Shown here: positions 35,901-48,487 of the stretch, piece after piece
Layout: each line of letters begins with the position of its first letter
How positions within the stretch are numbered: position 1 is the stretch's first letter
From: Craspedostauros australis
Taxonomy: Eukaryota; Bacillariophyta; Bacillariophyceae; Mastogloiales; Achnanthaceae
Length of the DNA: 64,000 bases
Assembly: GCA_026770025.1 (NCBI GenBank)
Contig: JAMXDE010000017.1
Coordinates: 806,001 to 870,000 of the forward strand
Direction: 5' to 3'
The notes under the pieces: generated by a model
What the model was told of the DNA's origin: nothing
Seen by the model: only the letters and a program-made list of their open reading frames with translations
Database searches by the model: none
Position numbers and translations under genes: made by a program

Positions 35901-38900
35901 CTCGATTGACGCTTCGGAGCTTGCCAAGTTCCTGGTCGATTATGGAGGATACGAGGAGAACGGCAACGACCGGCTCGTGAAGATGATCACGATGAGTGAT
36001 TCATCTGGCACCACAAGCCCCGTCGACCCGCCCGAATCCAAACAACGCCAATCAGTGCCCGAACAGCTGATCAACCTGGCGACCTTCTCTCCGCAAACAT
36101 ACGCGGTATGCGACGGTGGCGCACAATGCTGCGTTATCGGGAACAAGGACCGGGTCTGGAAGATTGACTACATCTACCCGCATCGGACGTACAACATCGT
36201 CGGTGCCGTGGCCAGCACGATGAGGAAGAACAACCTCGCGGTGGTAGACGCAAGTATCAAGGCCAGAACCAGGGAAGGCAACGAAGTGATCCTCCGGATC
36301 TACGAAGCCGCCCTGAACGCTGACAGCCGGGTAACGCTGCTCTCCGACCACCAAATTCGGGCCAGTGGAACCGTCCTCGATACGGTCTCATCGGAACACC
36401 GAGCATCGTTCTCGACACCAGGCACAGGAAGACAATGCCTGATGCCTGACGAGGACACAACGATCAACTTGGAGATGCGGGACGCGCTGATGACGTTCGA
36501 CGTTTTCCCCATCATGGAGGACGATGAGGATCTGCCCACCCACGACATCACCCCAAAGCAAGGATGGAACCCTTCGGATCACCAAGGAGGACACGTATGC
36601 AACGTGCCCATGGGTTGCTACCTTACCAGGGACCCGAACGGAGGAGAGAAGGCAGTTGACTGGGATGGCCGACCTGATGCACCGCATGACGCTGGAACGA
36701 TGGATCCAAGCGCCCGCAACGCATCGATGGATCCCATGGAACCCGGGACAAGCCAGGCCACGGTCGGCATCCCGGATAATCCCATAGAAGGACGAGAACC
36801 CATGGACCCCAACGCCCGTCATCCAGACGAGCACGCCACAGAAGGTCTCAACCATGTCAACCAGGAGTACCCCAAGGTGGACGCATTCCTTGACACTCTA
36901 AGTCTCGAGGAGCTCATTGGAATGTCACATGCAATTGACACGGTAACGTTCGCGAAATCGGCCACCGACACAGCCATCTCGATCCAAGACACCCTCTTCG
37001 ACCTGGTAGACAATCTCTCTGCTGGAGACATCGACCACTTATACAGGGAACTGGGCATTGATCGCAAGGCCAACGCGGTAGGAACGGACAAGAAAGGATA
37101 CACCGAGTCAACCAACGTACCACCGACAAAGGTACCAGACCTGGATGACGAGGCAGACAGCGCCATCTCATCCTTACACTCGGTAGGATCCGAACCGGCG
37201 TTCCAAAGAAATCGGGAGACATTTCGCATCCCCAACGAGATCGGCGTGACCAAGGCAACACGCGCTGACACCCTCCGGGGAGACCCGCGAAGCGCACCTG
37301 GATACCACGGGCACACCAAAAGCGAGAACCCCGTCGGGATTGATGATCCGGGAAAGGACAATCCCATGGACACCATGGACCGACACCCTGCGGAAGCTAT
37401 GACCGAGTACAGCCACCAAGGGTTCCCGTTCCGAGCTAAATGGAAGTCCATCGATCTTCACAAGATCCAACCGTACCTCGGGTACCTACCCACGCACGTG
37501 ATCAAACAAACCCTTGCCAGAACCACACAACTCATGCGGGCAGTGATCACTTACCCTATGCGAAGGCACAAGAAGTCCAGATTCGAGTGGATGCGACGAC
37601 AGCGAATCCGGGAGATCGTGGCGACGGACACCATATTCTCCAACGTCAAGTCTTTTGGAGACGGATACTCCATGGCACAAATCTTCTACGGAACATCCTC
37701 CCACATGATCAACGCATACGGCCTGAAGAAGAAAGAAGGAGTTTTCGTCGCCTTCCAGGATTTCATCAGGACAGAGGGAGTACCATGGGCCTTCCACAGC
37801 GACAACGCGAAGGAACAGACCGGAGAGAAGGTCCTCAAGCTTCTTAGGGACCTCCACATCAAATCAAGGCTGACAGAACCGCACAACCAGCAACAGAACC
37901 CGGCCAAGCACAACGCCATCCTGTACATGAAGTGATGTGTCACAACACTCATTGACCGGACAGGGGCACCGCCAAAAGCATGGTACCACGCTTTCCGATA
38001 CATGTGCTACGTGCACAACCATACATCAGACCCGTCCCTACGATACGCAATCCCACACACCGTACGACACGGAGAAACCGTCGACATCTCTGCGCTCTTG
38101 ACCTTCCAATTCTACGAGAAGATCTTGTACCATGACCCCAACGCTACCTTCCCGAACTCGAAGGAGAAATCAGGATACTGGCTCGGCATGGCAGAGTCCC
38201 ATGGGGACTTCCTCACATACCACGTGCTGGACGATGAATCCCGACGAGGACTGGTACGGAGCGTGGTCCGCCCCTTCCGGAAGGGTATAAACAACAACAG
38301 GCGTGTCACCTTCGACCAAGACATGGACCCCGAGGCAGATAACCCCAGCACACGGACCCCGCTGGAACTGTCCGGTACCCCACAAGGATGGAAGACCAAG
38401 ACCCCACCGAAAAGAGGGTATGCGGCGACGGCCAAGACGACACACCCGCGGGCATGGGAGAACAAGACCGACAAGATGAAACGAACCGCTGGGATCCCTG
38501 ATTCAGGGGAGGCACGGAACACAGGACCCGTCACCCGATCCCAAACGCTAACCAAGCGGACAGCGAAGGCACCCACGACGCGTGCCACCGAGGAGGACAA
38601 ACCGCGAACGAACCGCGATACGCCAGACAGGGGAGACTCTGACCCAGGGTCTTCGTACCTTCCATGTTCGTCGGGACCACCATCATACCAACGCATGGAT
38701 GACGGCCCCGAAGAAAGGGGAGGGAATAAGAGGACCAAGCAAAACAAACGATCCGTTTTGTCAACAGGTACCAGGAAAGGCATCCCATGGAAGAACATCG
38801 TCCATGGAACGATCAGATCCATAATCCAGACCATCGCAGCGGACCCAGTCACGACAGGCGTGAATACCGCGCCACCGCAAAGGGTACCCACCCTAACAAA

Positions 38901-41900
38901 CCATCCAGGGAACCCGAGGCAGAACCCACCAGGGTGCAACACGAACATCCCATGGGACACGACATCCATCTCCTTTGCCTGCAACCTGACGGCAACAGAA
39001 GTCAACCAACTCGCATACCTGGCTCAATGCGACCAGTACACCGAAAGAGACAACTTCATCCTCGATGGAAGGAACCTCAACTGGAAGGCAAAGGGAATCA
39101 CTCGTCACCACCACGAGACACGAGAGGACGGAACCACCGAAGCAATCCTAGAGATTCTATGGATGAACGGAATGCGATCATGGTGCAGGATGGGAGACCT
39201 AAGGGCCCAACAGCCGGACATCATCATCGAATACACCGAGCAGAACCGCCTACAGGACCAGAAAGGGTTCGAATGGGTGGAACTCCACAGAGCAAGGAAC
39301 CAGCACATGCGATCAATGCTAGCCACCAAATTGGCGAACCATCGCCCAGGAAACAAGTACAAGTTCGGCACCCTGGTACCCAACAGCCTGAAACACGCCA
39401 TGGCTATCGACAGGCTCAACGGAAACGGACTCTGGAGCGAAGCCATCAACAAGGAACTGGACCAGATCAAACGGTTGGGAACCTTCAGACAACCAAGACC
39501 GAACGAAGCACTCGATGGGTACACCAAGATCCCATACCACATCGTCTACGACGTGAAGTTCGACCTACGTCGAAAGGCAAGACTGGTGGCAAACGGAAAC
39601 AAGACATCCCCACCATCAGAAGACGTATACTCAGGGGTGGTAGCATCAGACACCATCCGAATCGCCTTCGCCATCGCAGCAGCCAACGGACTGAGAGCAT
39701 ACGCCGGCGACATAGGGAACGCGTTCCTATACGCAGACACCCTCGAGAAATGCTACATCCGAGCAGGCCCTGAATTTGGTAACCTCGAAGGCAAACCCCT
39801 CATCATCCAAAAGGGACTCTACGGCCTAAGGACATCAAGTGCGAGGTTCCACGAACACTTCGCCGACACCCTCCGAACCATGGGATTCCTACCCTCCAAA
39901 GCTGACAACGACATCTACACCAGAGAAGCCGACGACCACTACGAGATGATCACCACGTACGTGGACGACGTACTGGTTTTCAGCAAGGATCCCATCCCAA
40001 TCATCGACGACCTCAAGAAACGGTACACCATGAAGCAATGCGGTGACCCAGAGTACTACCTTGGCGGAAACATCGTCGACCTTCCCAAGAACTGGAAGGA
40101 CAGGGGAGTCAACATCGGACTCTCGGCCCAGACATACATCGGAAACGTCATCAAACGAGTGGAGCAACTAGTAGGGAAAACAATCCCGAAGGCATCCACT
40201 CCCATGGTAGAGGCCTGCCACCCAGAAAGTGACACCTCGGACTTCACAAGCACTGAAGACGCCAGGACCTACCGATCAATACTGGGTTGCCTCAATTGGA
40301 TCGTGACCCTCAGGAGACTGGACATCCAATACGCCACGACGACGATGGCACGGTTCGCTATGGCACCAAGGGAAGGACATCTCCTGACCATCCAACGTAT
40401 CATTGGGTACCTCAAAGGTCGAGAAAGGGGAGCCATCCTCTGCGACCCCAATCCAGTGGACCACGCGAACATCGACACCACCCTCTCAAGCCATTGGAGA
40501 GAATTCTACCCTACCGCAGCAGAAGTCACCCCCGTATCAGTACCAACACCAAGAGGGAAACCGGTCCAAATCACGTGTTACGTGGACGCCGACCATGGCC
40601 ATGACCAGGTCACACGGAAATCCATGACGGGTGTGGTACTATTGATCAACAACACCATCGTCAAGACCATCTGCAAGCGACAGAACACAGTGGAGATATC
40701 CACCTACGGATCCGAATTGGTAGCAGCCAGGATAGCTACCGAGGCGGTCACAGGTCTGCGCTACATGCTGAGAGACCTCGGAGTCCCCATCGACGGACCC
40801 GCAATCATGCTCGGAGATAACAAAGCGGTGGTACTCAATACTACGGTTCCATCCTCAACGCTGAAGAAGAAACACTGCTCATTGGCTTTCCACCAAATCC
40901 GGGAATGCATCGCCGCTGGAATCATCGTGTTCGCCCACATTGCGTCAGTCGACAACATCGCCGACATACTCACCAAGCCCCTTTCCAAAACACCATTCCA
41001 CCACATCACGTCGAGAACGATATTCCGGAACTCAATCCATGAGTCCGGATACCACAGCGAAACCATATCACAAGCCATAACAAAGAGCAGGACGACCAGA
41101 GCAGACAATGATCCCAATATAATGGCCACGGAAACCCAAGAACCACCACCGCCGAAGGAAGAACACACTATGAGCGTAAACATGGCGAGGTATCAACAGA
41201 CCTCCATGAAATACAGCCCGACATCGAAAACCCTTCGGCTAACCAGAACCCAACGAGAACCGAACCCCCTCGAAACGGCACAAAGGAAATCACCCAGAAC
41301 CATCAAGCGCACCAAGAGCACACCGGCCTCGCCCAACCGCCAACAGACGCGAAATTCCAGTGTCGTATACGACATGACCGACAACCGTACCACGAATCAG
41401 AACCGCGAGCCAGCCGGCGCGCCAACCGACAAATTCTTGATCCGGCGTGGCGACACACCACCATCAGCCCTCACCGACGAATTCAGTACATTCTCGAGTA
41501 TCAACCCCTCATGTGGAAGCGACGTTCTCTACTACCCAAGAGACATGCTGGAGACAGGACCCATCATGCCAAGGAACCAATCACACGTCGCCACAGCGAC
41601 CAAGTTCCGGAAACCGCCACCTGGAGCCACCATGCCAGCCATCAAAGAAGGTAACTGTGAAACTTCCTTCCACACGGGCCTGGCACCTCGGGCTTTCGTC
41701 ACACCTGAGCACGAAACGTACAGGTGTGACATGTTGATTGCTGATCTCCAAGAAGACCTGGCACGGAACGCGACCGCACCCTCTATTGCATTCCGCGACA
41801 TGAACATGCTCTCACCACAAAAACGGAGCCGCCACAATCAGGACCCTGGACACAACCTCACCCCGCAACAGACAAGAACACCCACTATGACGTTCCCAAA

Positions 41901-43739
41901 GTACACCCCGTTCTACAAGGGCACTCATTGTCCCGTCGCCGGATCCAGGGTGCTATATCCCGCAGGAAAGAAGGGAATCTTCCAAGGAATCGTCGTCGGA
42001 TACAGTGGCCACAGAGTCCGAATCTTCTGCACGAAGGGAAACAAGAACGCACCAGCCGGCCGTGTTTCCCACGTAGAGAAACAATCCATCTACCCTCTCA
42101 CCCTCTCCGAATATATGGATAATGACCTCCAAACCACCCAGGTCCTCAGCATCGCCATAGCCGATGGCCAGTGCTTCTACCCCGCTGAAGACGGCGCATG
42201 GGGCGAACCACCCGACGAGTTCCGCTCGACCATGCGGAAGCCATCCATATGCCACTTCTTCAAGGTGAGGAAGAACCGGATCCCAATCATCCTCGCACGC
42301 GCAAGGAAGGCACGAATGGTCCGAAAACAAAGCGACACCCTCGCCGCCAACCTCACACGAGAGAAGAAAGCACTCGCGAACGAGCCTTTTCCCCCTTCCA
42401 ATGAGGATGACATGGTCGACGGAATACCATCCCTCGAAGACACCCGTCCCAGTCTCGAAGAGGGAGAGACACCAGAAGGCAGGTTCCTGGATGAGATCCC
42501 GGACGGATTCTTCGACGAGAAGATGACCGCAGAAGAAGCCAGCCATCAGGAGTCTGAATCAGAGGCGTACCGCGATGGAGACCAAGAATCGCAGGACCCA
42601 GGAAGTGTGATTGACGTGGAAGCAGAGATCGCAAGTGGAGCGGTGATCAGCCATCCCAGACCTCCCGTCAGGCGATCCTCACGACCATCACCGGCGTCCA
42701 AAATCTTGACAGCCACGCGAGATGGACAAGGGTATACCGACAAGGTACGGCCAAAGCCCGTTATCCCAACTGATCATTCGATGGACAGCGCGTCCGTCCC
42801 AGAGCCCGGCGACAGTGATGATTCTGGGTCCATCTACCGACCAGAAGGCAAGCCGACCAAACGAAACCAAGCGTCACGACGATACAGCTCTGGAGCCAGC
42901 AGCATGCAAAGCAACCGCCCCAAGAGAAAGGGGCTCTTCGACGAATCCGAGGACTCCACCATTTCCTTGGGAATGTCGGGAATCAAGATGATCAAACAGG
43001 TCAGGTCCGCCAAGAAATCCACAAGTGGGGCCATCAACACGAAAAGAGCTCCCACCGCGGCCGCGGAGAAACCTAGCGAGGCGACAGAACCGGTGCCTCC
43101 CATAACCCAGGATGAGCAACCAGAGGTCCCTACACTACCGGAGGAACCAACCAATGATGACGTGCCGGTAGCAACCGCGTACCCGGCACCTGTAAACCAC
43201 AACGAGTATGCGGACATCAACACTCGCGAACCCCACATCCTGAGTCCTCCTCTACCATCGACACTGGATACGCAAGGGACCAGCAACGTGAGAAAGAAGG
43301 CACGAATGGAGCCTCGACCAGTGATCGCATACCTGTCGCCCCGACGTCTTCGATCTGGGTACATCATGTCCAGCAACCATGGACCAGCAATGATGCAACC
43401 ATCCATGTTCCAGATGCCTCATGACCCCACCGCTCAAATCAGGGCCGTTCTCCAAAACGACAACAGGACTTCCCCGGTCATCCAAGGTCTCGCCGACATC
43501 CTCTTTCGCGGAGGGTTTGACCACATCAATCAGGTTCAACAGGTCAGCATCACCTCCTTATTGAACGAGGCATTGGAACTCATGCATACCATCCGCCTCC
43601 AAGGCCGCGGCTACAACGTCAACAACGAACAGCCCGAATGAAGCCCGCTCGCCGCCATCTTGGGCGGCGGAACAAACCACACTACGATTAGCTTTCTTGC
43701 TTTCAGTCAACTCACGTTTCAACGTGAGATGAAGGGGAG

Positions 43740-44354
43740 TAATAGAGCTAAACTAGTAACCATCTTAGCGAGAGAGACTACGAATCATCCGACTCGTCAG
43801 CATTCCAGTAGGTCGAACGAATACTTCACCGGCCCCCACGTTTGGGGACAGATCCAGAACCTTGAAGCAGATCTTTGGAATTCGTGTCAGGGAACCAATA
43901 GGGTTCCGATAACCAAGTTTCTGACACCCACCATCGCCAAAACACTGACGCACGGAACCAAAGCCACAGCAACGCGCATCATCGCCCATTGTCTCTCACA
44001 GAACTCAGACAACGGATCTCGACCCACGGTACTTGGGCTACACAACCCACACGCATTGTCATTCAGGACACCACAGGAGATCCCCCTCGAAGGGAAGAAC
44101 CATAGCACTAATCTCATAATCCGCACGTTTCTTCACCATCTACCAGTATTCTCAATTGACTACTTGTGGAACAGAAGACTCTCGTCCGGACCGCTTGCCA
44201 GTCAAGCCTCTGCCTACAGCTAAAGAACAGCCAACAAGACAACAGCCATTACGTTTGGGCTCTATTATCACGTTCGGACCGCTTGCCAATCAAGCCTCTG
44301 CCCAAAGCTATCAACAGCCAACAAGACAACAGCCATTACGTTTGGGCTCTATTA
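43740..44354 (+). repeat. Right LTR of the copia-type element
   Basis: This 615-bp LTR is longer than the left one because its last segment of about 88 bases is tandemly duplicated, so the end sequence GGGCTCTATTA occurs twice. The outer ends TAATAGAGC and GCTCTATTA are exact inverted complements. Confidence 0.9.
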
Positions 44355-44924
44355 AAGCTTGCCCAGAGTCGGAGACGCAGGCCAAGGACACAACCGAATT
44401 CCAACAGAACGACCAGCAGCGCCAAATCGAGGAGCAAGAGTTTGGAATTCTCGAAGGACGGACACAACATGCCAGTCACACCAGTCACACCAGACACATC
44501 AGACACATCAGGCGCGATGAGTACAGCCAGCACGCTGGCTCTATCTCGAGTTGTGACAACGAAAAGTCTCGCAGCAAGCGCCTGGAGTCACTGACCAATC
44601 TGCCAAGTCTCCACAACAATGACGACAGCGCCGGCGTTGCGACAAGTGCTGCTGCAACGAACGGTGGGAGAAGCTCTGTGGTCCCTGTCACGCCTGGAGG
44701 TCGGAGCGCGGCATCTACACCAGCCCCGTTCAGCCACATACATGAATAGAGACAACAGTCTTTGTCGTTGAACAAGCGCAGGTCGACGTTGGAAAGCATC
44801 CTCAAGATCAAACGATCATCATTACGTGAAGTGCCGTTGACCAATCCTCCCAAATCGAAGCAACGACCATCTCTCGAATCCCGACCATCGCAATTGGCCG
44901 ATCTTGCCTTGACTGAAGCATCCG

Positions 44925-45809
44925 AGATACAACATGAGGCCCTGGACGTCCGACAGCAGGACACTCTTCGGAGTTTCCTTGTAATCGGATTAGTCCAATT
45001 TGACAATTTCCCCTCAAAAATATTTGGTCTTGGTTTTCTCACGACTGTCCGCCAACGCGAAGCGCGTACCCCTGGGTACGAACCAAGACCAAGTGAGAAT
45101 TATCAAGCTACAAGGGATTGGAGACTACCAATCACAGATGCCTGTCAAGAGGTTCATTGCAGCTTATGTTTGAATCACAAGAGTGATTGCATCGAACTGC
45201 AAAGACTGCTTGGCTGTAAGATCCCAGCCCTTGACATGATTAGCATGATAGAAGAAAGGGTCATGCCCAACAGCTCTCTGCTGCTCAGCAACGAACCAAG
45301 ATCAACAGGAGAACATGGGATGATCAAAGAGTCGATACACTGCAAGAAGGGAGTGAAACAAGGCACACAACCAAGTGTCTTGCCCCACAGAAAACACAAC
45401 GATGTCTGCAGGAAATCTCCTGCAAACAACACTGCCAAGAAACATGTCCTGCATGATTGTTGCCTCTTCATTGTTTTCATCATCATCTTCATTGTCTTCA
45501 TCAACTTAATCATAAATTGCAAAAGTTCACAACTCAAAACACTCTTCAAACACAGTACAAATCAATTGCATTCACTCTCGTCTTCCCATCGTAAACTCTG
45601 ACACCAAACGACTTCATCAGTCGGTCCGAGTTGCGACATTGAACGCTTGCTCAAGGCAACGCAACAAACAATTTTCTCACAGCAACAAAAACACAAAGTC
45701 CGTCCCTATTGTCAACAACAACAACAACAAACGATCCAATCCGGATTTGTTCCATCTACGGGGACATCTCGGACACGCGAAAAACGACGCGAACTAACGC
45801 AATTTAACT
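44925..45809. mobile_element. Unclassified 885-bp insertion with 5-bp target duplication
   Basis: Compared with gene X copy 1 this is a clean insertion flanked by ATCCG (44920-44924 and 45810-45814). Its ends are AGATACAAC and AATTTAACT, with only the outer two to four bases complementary. It contains a perfect 12-bp inverted repeat TTGGTCTTGGTT / AACCAAGACCAA about 50 bases apart (near 45026-45090) and a CAA trinucleotide run near its right end. It could be a solo LTR with unusual ends or a non-autonomous DNA element. No transposase or reverse transcriptase is encoded. Confidence 0.65.
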
Positions 45810-46884
45810 ATCCGCAAAGGCGCCATCATCATCGCCATCATCATCGCCGTCGCCACCGTCATCATCATCACAGTCCAAATCCAAACTCAATCTTCAATAG
45901 TTCGAACGCAACCACGAACATGGAGGTGTCTCGGCCACAACCTCAAGCCCCATCCAGTCCTGGAGCCTTGAGTTTGGGAATCGAATTGCAATCGAGCAAG
46001 AAGGACCAGGTGGCTCCTTCTCACAACAGATCTGCATGCAGTTCGTTGCGCCCAAGTGAAGACTCAAAGCAACGACGTTCACACGAATGAAGCACGGATG
46101 CTCTGCGCGATGGGATGAAGGAAAGGATCTCCAAGGTGCTTGGCAATGGGCCCCGACGTCACCACTCCAGCAAAACAAGAGACATGTCATCACCATCACC
46201 ATTGATATTACCATCGAGATCACCATCGCCACGGCATTGGCGGAGAAGCACACAGCACACCAGTGGCAAGCCGCGCTCGACATCGTCAAGATCAAGCAGT
46301 GTGGAGCATTCGACATCATTGCGCCATCGTCGTGACGGAGCAATTCACACTTGCTCCTCTGGAAGAAGCCGCTGCTCACCATCGGCGCGGAGTCGTCGAA
46401 GTCTGTCCGATCGCGATCACACAAGACTGCGCAAGTATCGATGGACTCATCGCCATCATCACGGCGACAACGAGCATCTGGCAGTTCGGATGATATGAAC
46501 GCAGCCTCGAGTTCACGCCAATCCAACTCAAATGCGCACTCCACCGGTACTGGTTTGCACCAACGCAAGGGCTCACCTTCCCGAACGCATGCCCGGGGAA
46601 GTTCGCAAAGGCCAAATCAACGTGGCCATAGCCAATCGACACCATGTGGCGAAGATCAGCGAAGGAAGTCCTCCGATGAACGATCACCATCGGCGCGACA
46701 ACGAAACAGATCAAGAAGATATCGAAATTGTAGTGTCGAACAGCATAGCAATGAGAGAGATGAGAATGGACGGCATTGCAAACAACAACATGGCAACAAA
46801 CGTTCGTCATCACACAAGGCCCTTCAATCAAATCGTTGTGGACGAAGCAGATCGTCAACTCGCGATGCTGTCTACCATGAGAAG

Positions 46885-47630
46885 TGTTAGGAATTGAGGG
46901 TACGACTTTTTCGGAATACCCGTAATTGCCGCACCTCCCAACATTGTTCGTCACAACTTTGAATATTATTCGTCACATGTTCTGAGACTATTTGTCACAC
47001 CTTTGTATACCATGTCATTATGACTATGACTAAGCATACGGACGCGATTGATACCTGTATAACCGCGAAGAGGGTAGCCTGTCCTCTGGTGACGTAAGGA
47101 AGACACCCACGGCGGATCAGGAGGTCCCGATACCACGCCAACCATGGCAACCATCCAGACGACGACGTCGACCAGAACAGCATGTCCATGGGCAAGTGAC
47201 GCACCTTCTTCAGAGGACAGCACGCGCCCCTCCTGCGGACAAGAACATCCGCAGGTTTGGAACATCAGAAAGGATCAGAACAACCGCAGGTTTGGAACAT
47301 CACCAAAGATGGCATCGACCATGAGGAGATGGTGTCATGAGACCAACAACGGAAACATGAGATAGGCAGGAGCTCAAGACTGCAGATCCCTACCATGCAA
47401 GCGTAGACAGCTACGACGAAGCAGAGACAAGGAAGCAAGAACAGAGCATGATGAATGAAGAGGAAAGCACCTAAGAGACAACAGGACGCCCCGTGTCGCC
47501 ACCACGACAGATGCCTGCCATGAAGACGAAATCGGAAGAGAAAGTGAGATTGTGCTCACAGTTCTAAAACGGTACAGTTTCTAACAGCAGATTAGAATTT
47601 AGTACTAACTATAACCCCGGATTTCCAACA
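46885..47630. mobile_element. Solo LTR, copia-type
   Basis: This 746-bp insertion relative to gene X copy 1 starts TGTTAGGAATT and ends TTTCCAACA, the usual form of copia LTR ends. It is flanked by GAGAAG on both sides (46879-46884 and 47631-47636). No internal element is present, so it is read as a solo LTR left after recombination. It is unrelated in sequence to the LTRs of the full-length element. Confidence 0.75.
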
Positions 47631-48487
47631 GAGAAGCTGTCCGGCACAAAACCACTGCAACTCACACCAAAGAAAGTGGTCAGGAGCAAGTGCGCGTCTC
47701 AGTACCGTGATCGCTCGATGAATGGCACCCAACTAACACCAGTGATGCATCACGACACGATGGGATGGAATGAGATGTGCGGGCCGCTCCGTATTTGTAT
47801 CATACTCATAGAGGTATGGTAGATCCACATCCCTGTATGTAATACACCTACGAATAGACTGTACTTCTCTACGTATGTTTGGAACAGTACCGCATGCACT
47901 ATATCTGCTCGTGCAATAGAACACTGTGATGAAGGCACCGGAGGTTTCAAGACATTGAAGGGCTGGATACTGCTCCCATGCTGTCTCCGCCCTGTCTACG
48001 ACTGGTCTGGTGCGCTCTCTACGGTACATACGCACACAGGGATGTTGCCAATGTCATTCATGAGCAGATTGGACATCTGTGGTTCCATCCACACTCCGCC
48101 ATCAGCATCGTTGTTGGTTCGTTGCTCAGACAAAGGACGCATGGCAGCAGCATTATCACAAGCTGTGCGGTCGTCACCATGCCACCGGATTCGCACACAG
48201 AGCAATCTACTCCAAGTTACACTACCAAGCAGATGCAAAGCAACAGTGCCGATGCCAGTCGATCCAAGTTGCTGGCAGAGACGATCTACGAAGAACACAT
48301 GGCGAACATGGCAGAGGGAAATGATGGGAAGCCGCGAGGAGCATGGTTGCTGCACGGTTCTATCGACCGTCCCCTATTACGCTATTGTCCTCATCTCTCC
48401 ATGAGTTGCACTCCTGCCATTGCGCCAACACTGCAGTCGAGGCCCTTATCAAGTCTCAGGAGGAGCGATCACTCACCATTGGAGTAA

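Larger units (their letters stand above)
32441..44354 (+). mobile_element. Ty1/copia-type LTR retrotransposon, CoDi-like
   Basis: This 11.9-kb element has two LTRs, an internal gag-pol region and a 5-bp target duplication. Parts in copia order are a gag-like region (about 33.0-35.9 kb), an aspartic protease with a DGGA motif (about 36.1 kb), integrase (about 37.4-38.3 kb), reverse transcriptase with YVDDVL (about 39.4-40.2 kb), and RNase H (about 40.5-41.0 kb). A long extra C-terminal region follows (about 41.1-43.6 kb). A purine-rich tract GAAGGGGAG precedes the right LTR. Integrase before reverse transcriptase defines the family; diatom genomes are known to be rich in CoDi copia elements. 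The coding region has about one break, so the copy looks inactive but well preserved. LTR divergence (about 9 differences in the first 110 aligned bases) suggests it is not recent. Confidence 0.92.
32436..44359. other. 5-bp target-site duplication of the LTR element
   Basis: AAGCT flanks the element at 32436-32440 and 44355-44359. Gene X copy 1 has a single AAGCT at the matching place (near 24636), which is the empty site. Confidence 0.9.
31735..48487 (+). pseudogene. Gene X copy 2, split by three insertions
   Basis: Host segments are 31735-32440, 44360-44924, 45815-46884 and 47637-48487. The first part keeps one frame through the position of the copy 1 stop and up to the LTR element, but an extra A near the start throws the first ATG out of frame. 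After the element the (R/K)SKSLE region resumes and ends in the same FSHIHE stop as copy 1. Two later copy 1 stops are absent here. The Arg/Ser-rich part reads on past the copy 1 stop as RRKSSDERSPSARQRNRSR. The two copies therefore broke independently in places. The product of the ancestor is unknown. Confidence 0.5.

Noticed and set aside
41100-43641. Envelope gene downstream of RNase H in the copia-type element
   Set aside because: No signal peptide or membrane-spanning segment is visible in the region, which is strongly hydrophilic.
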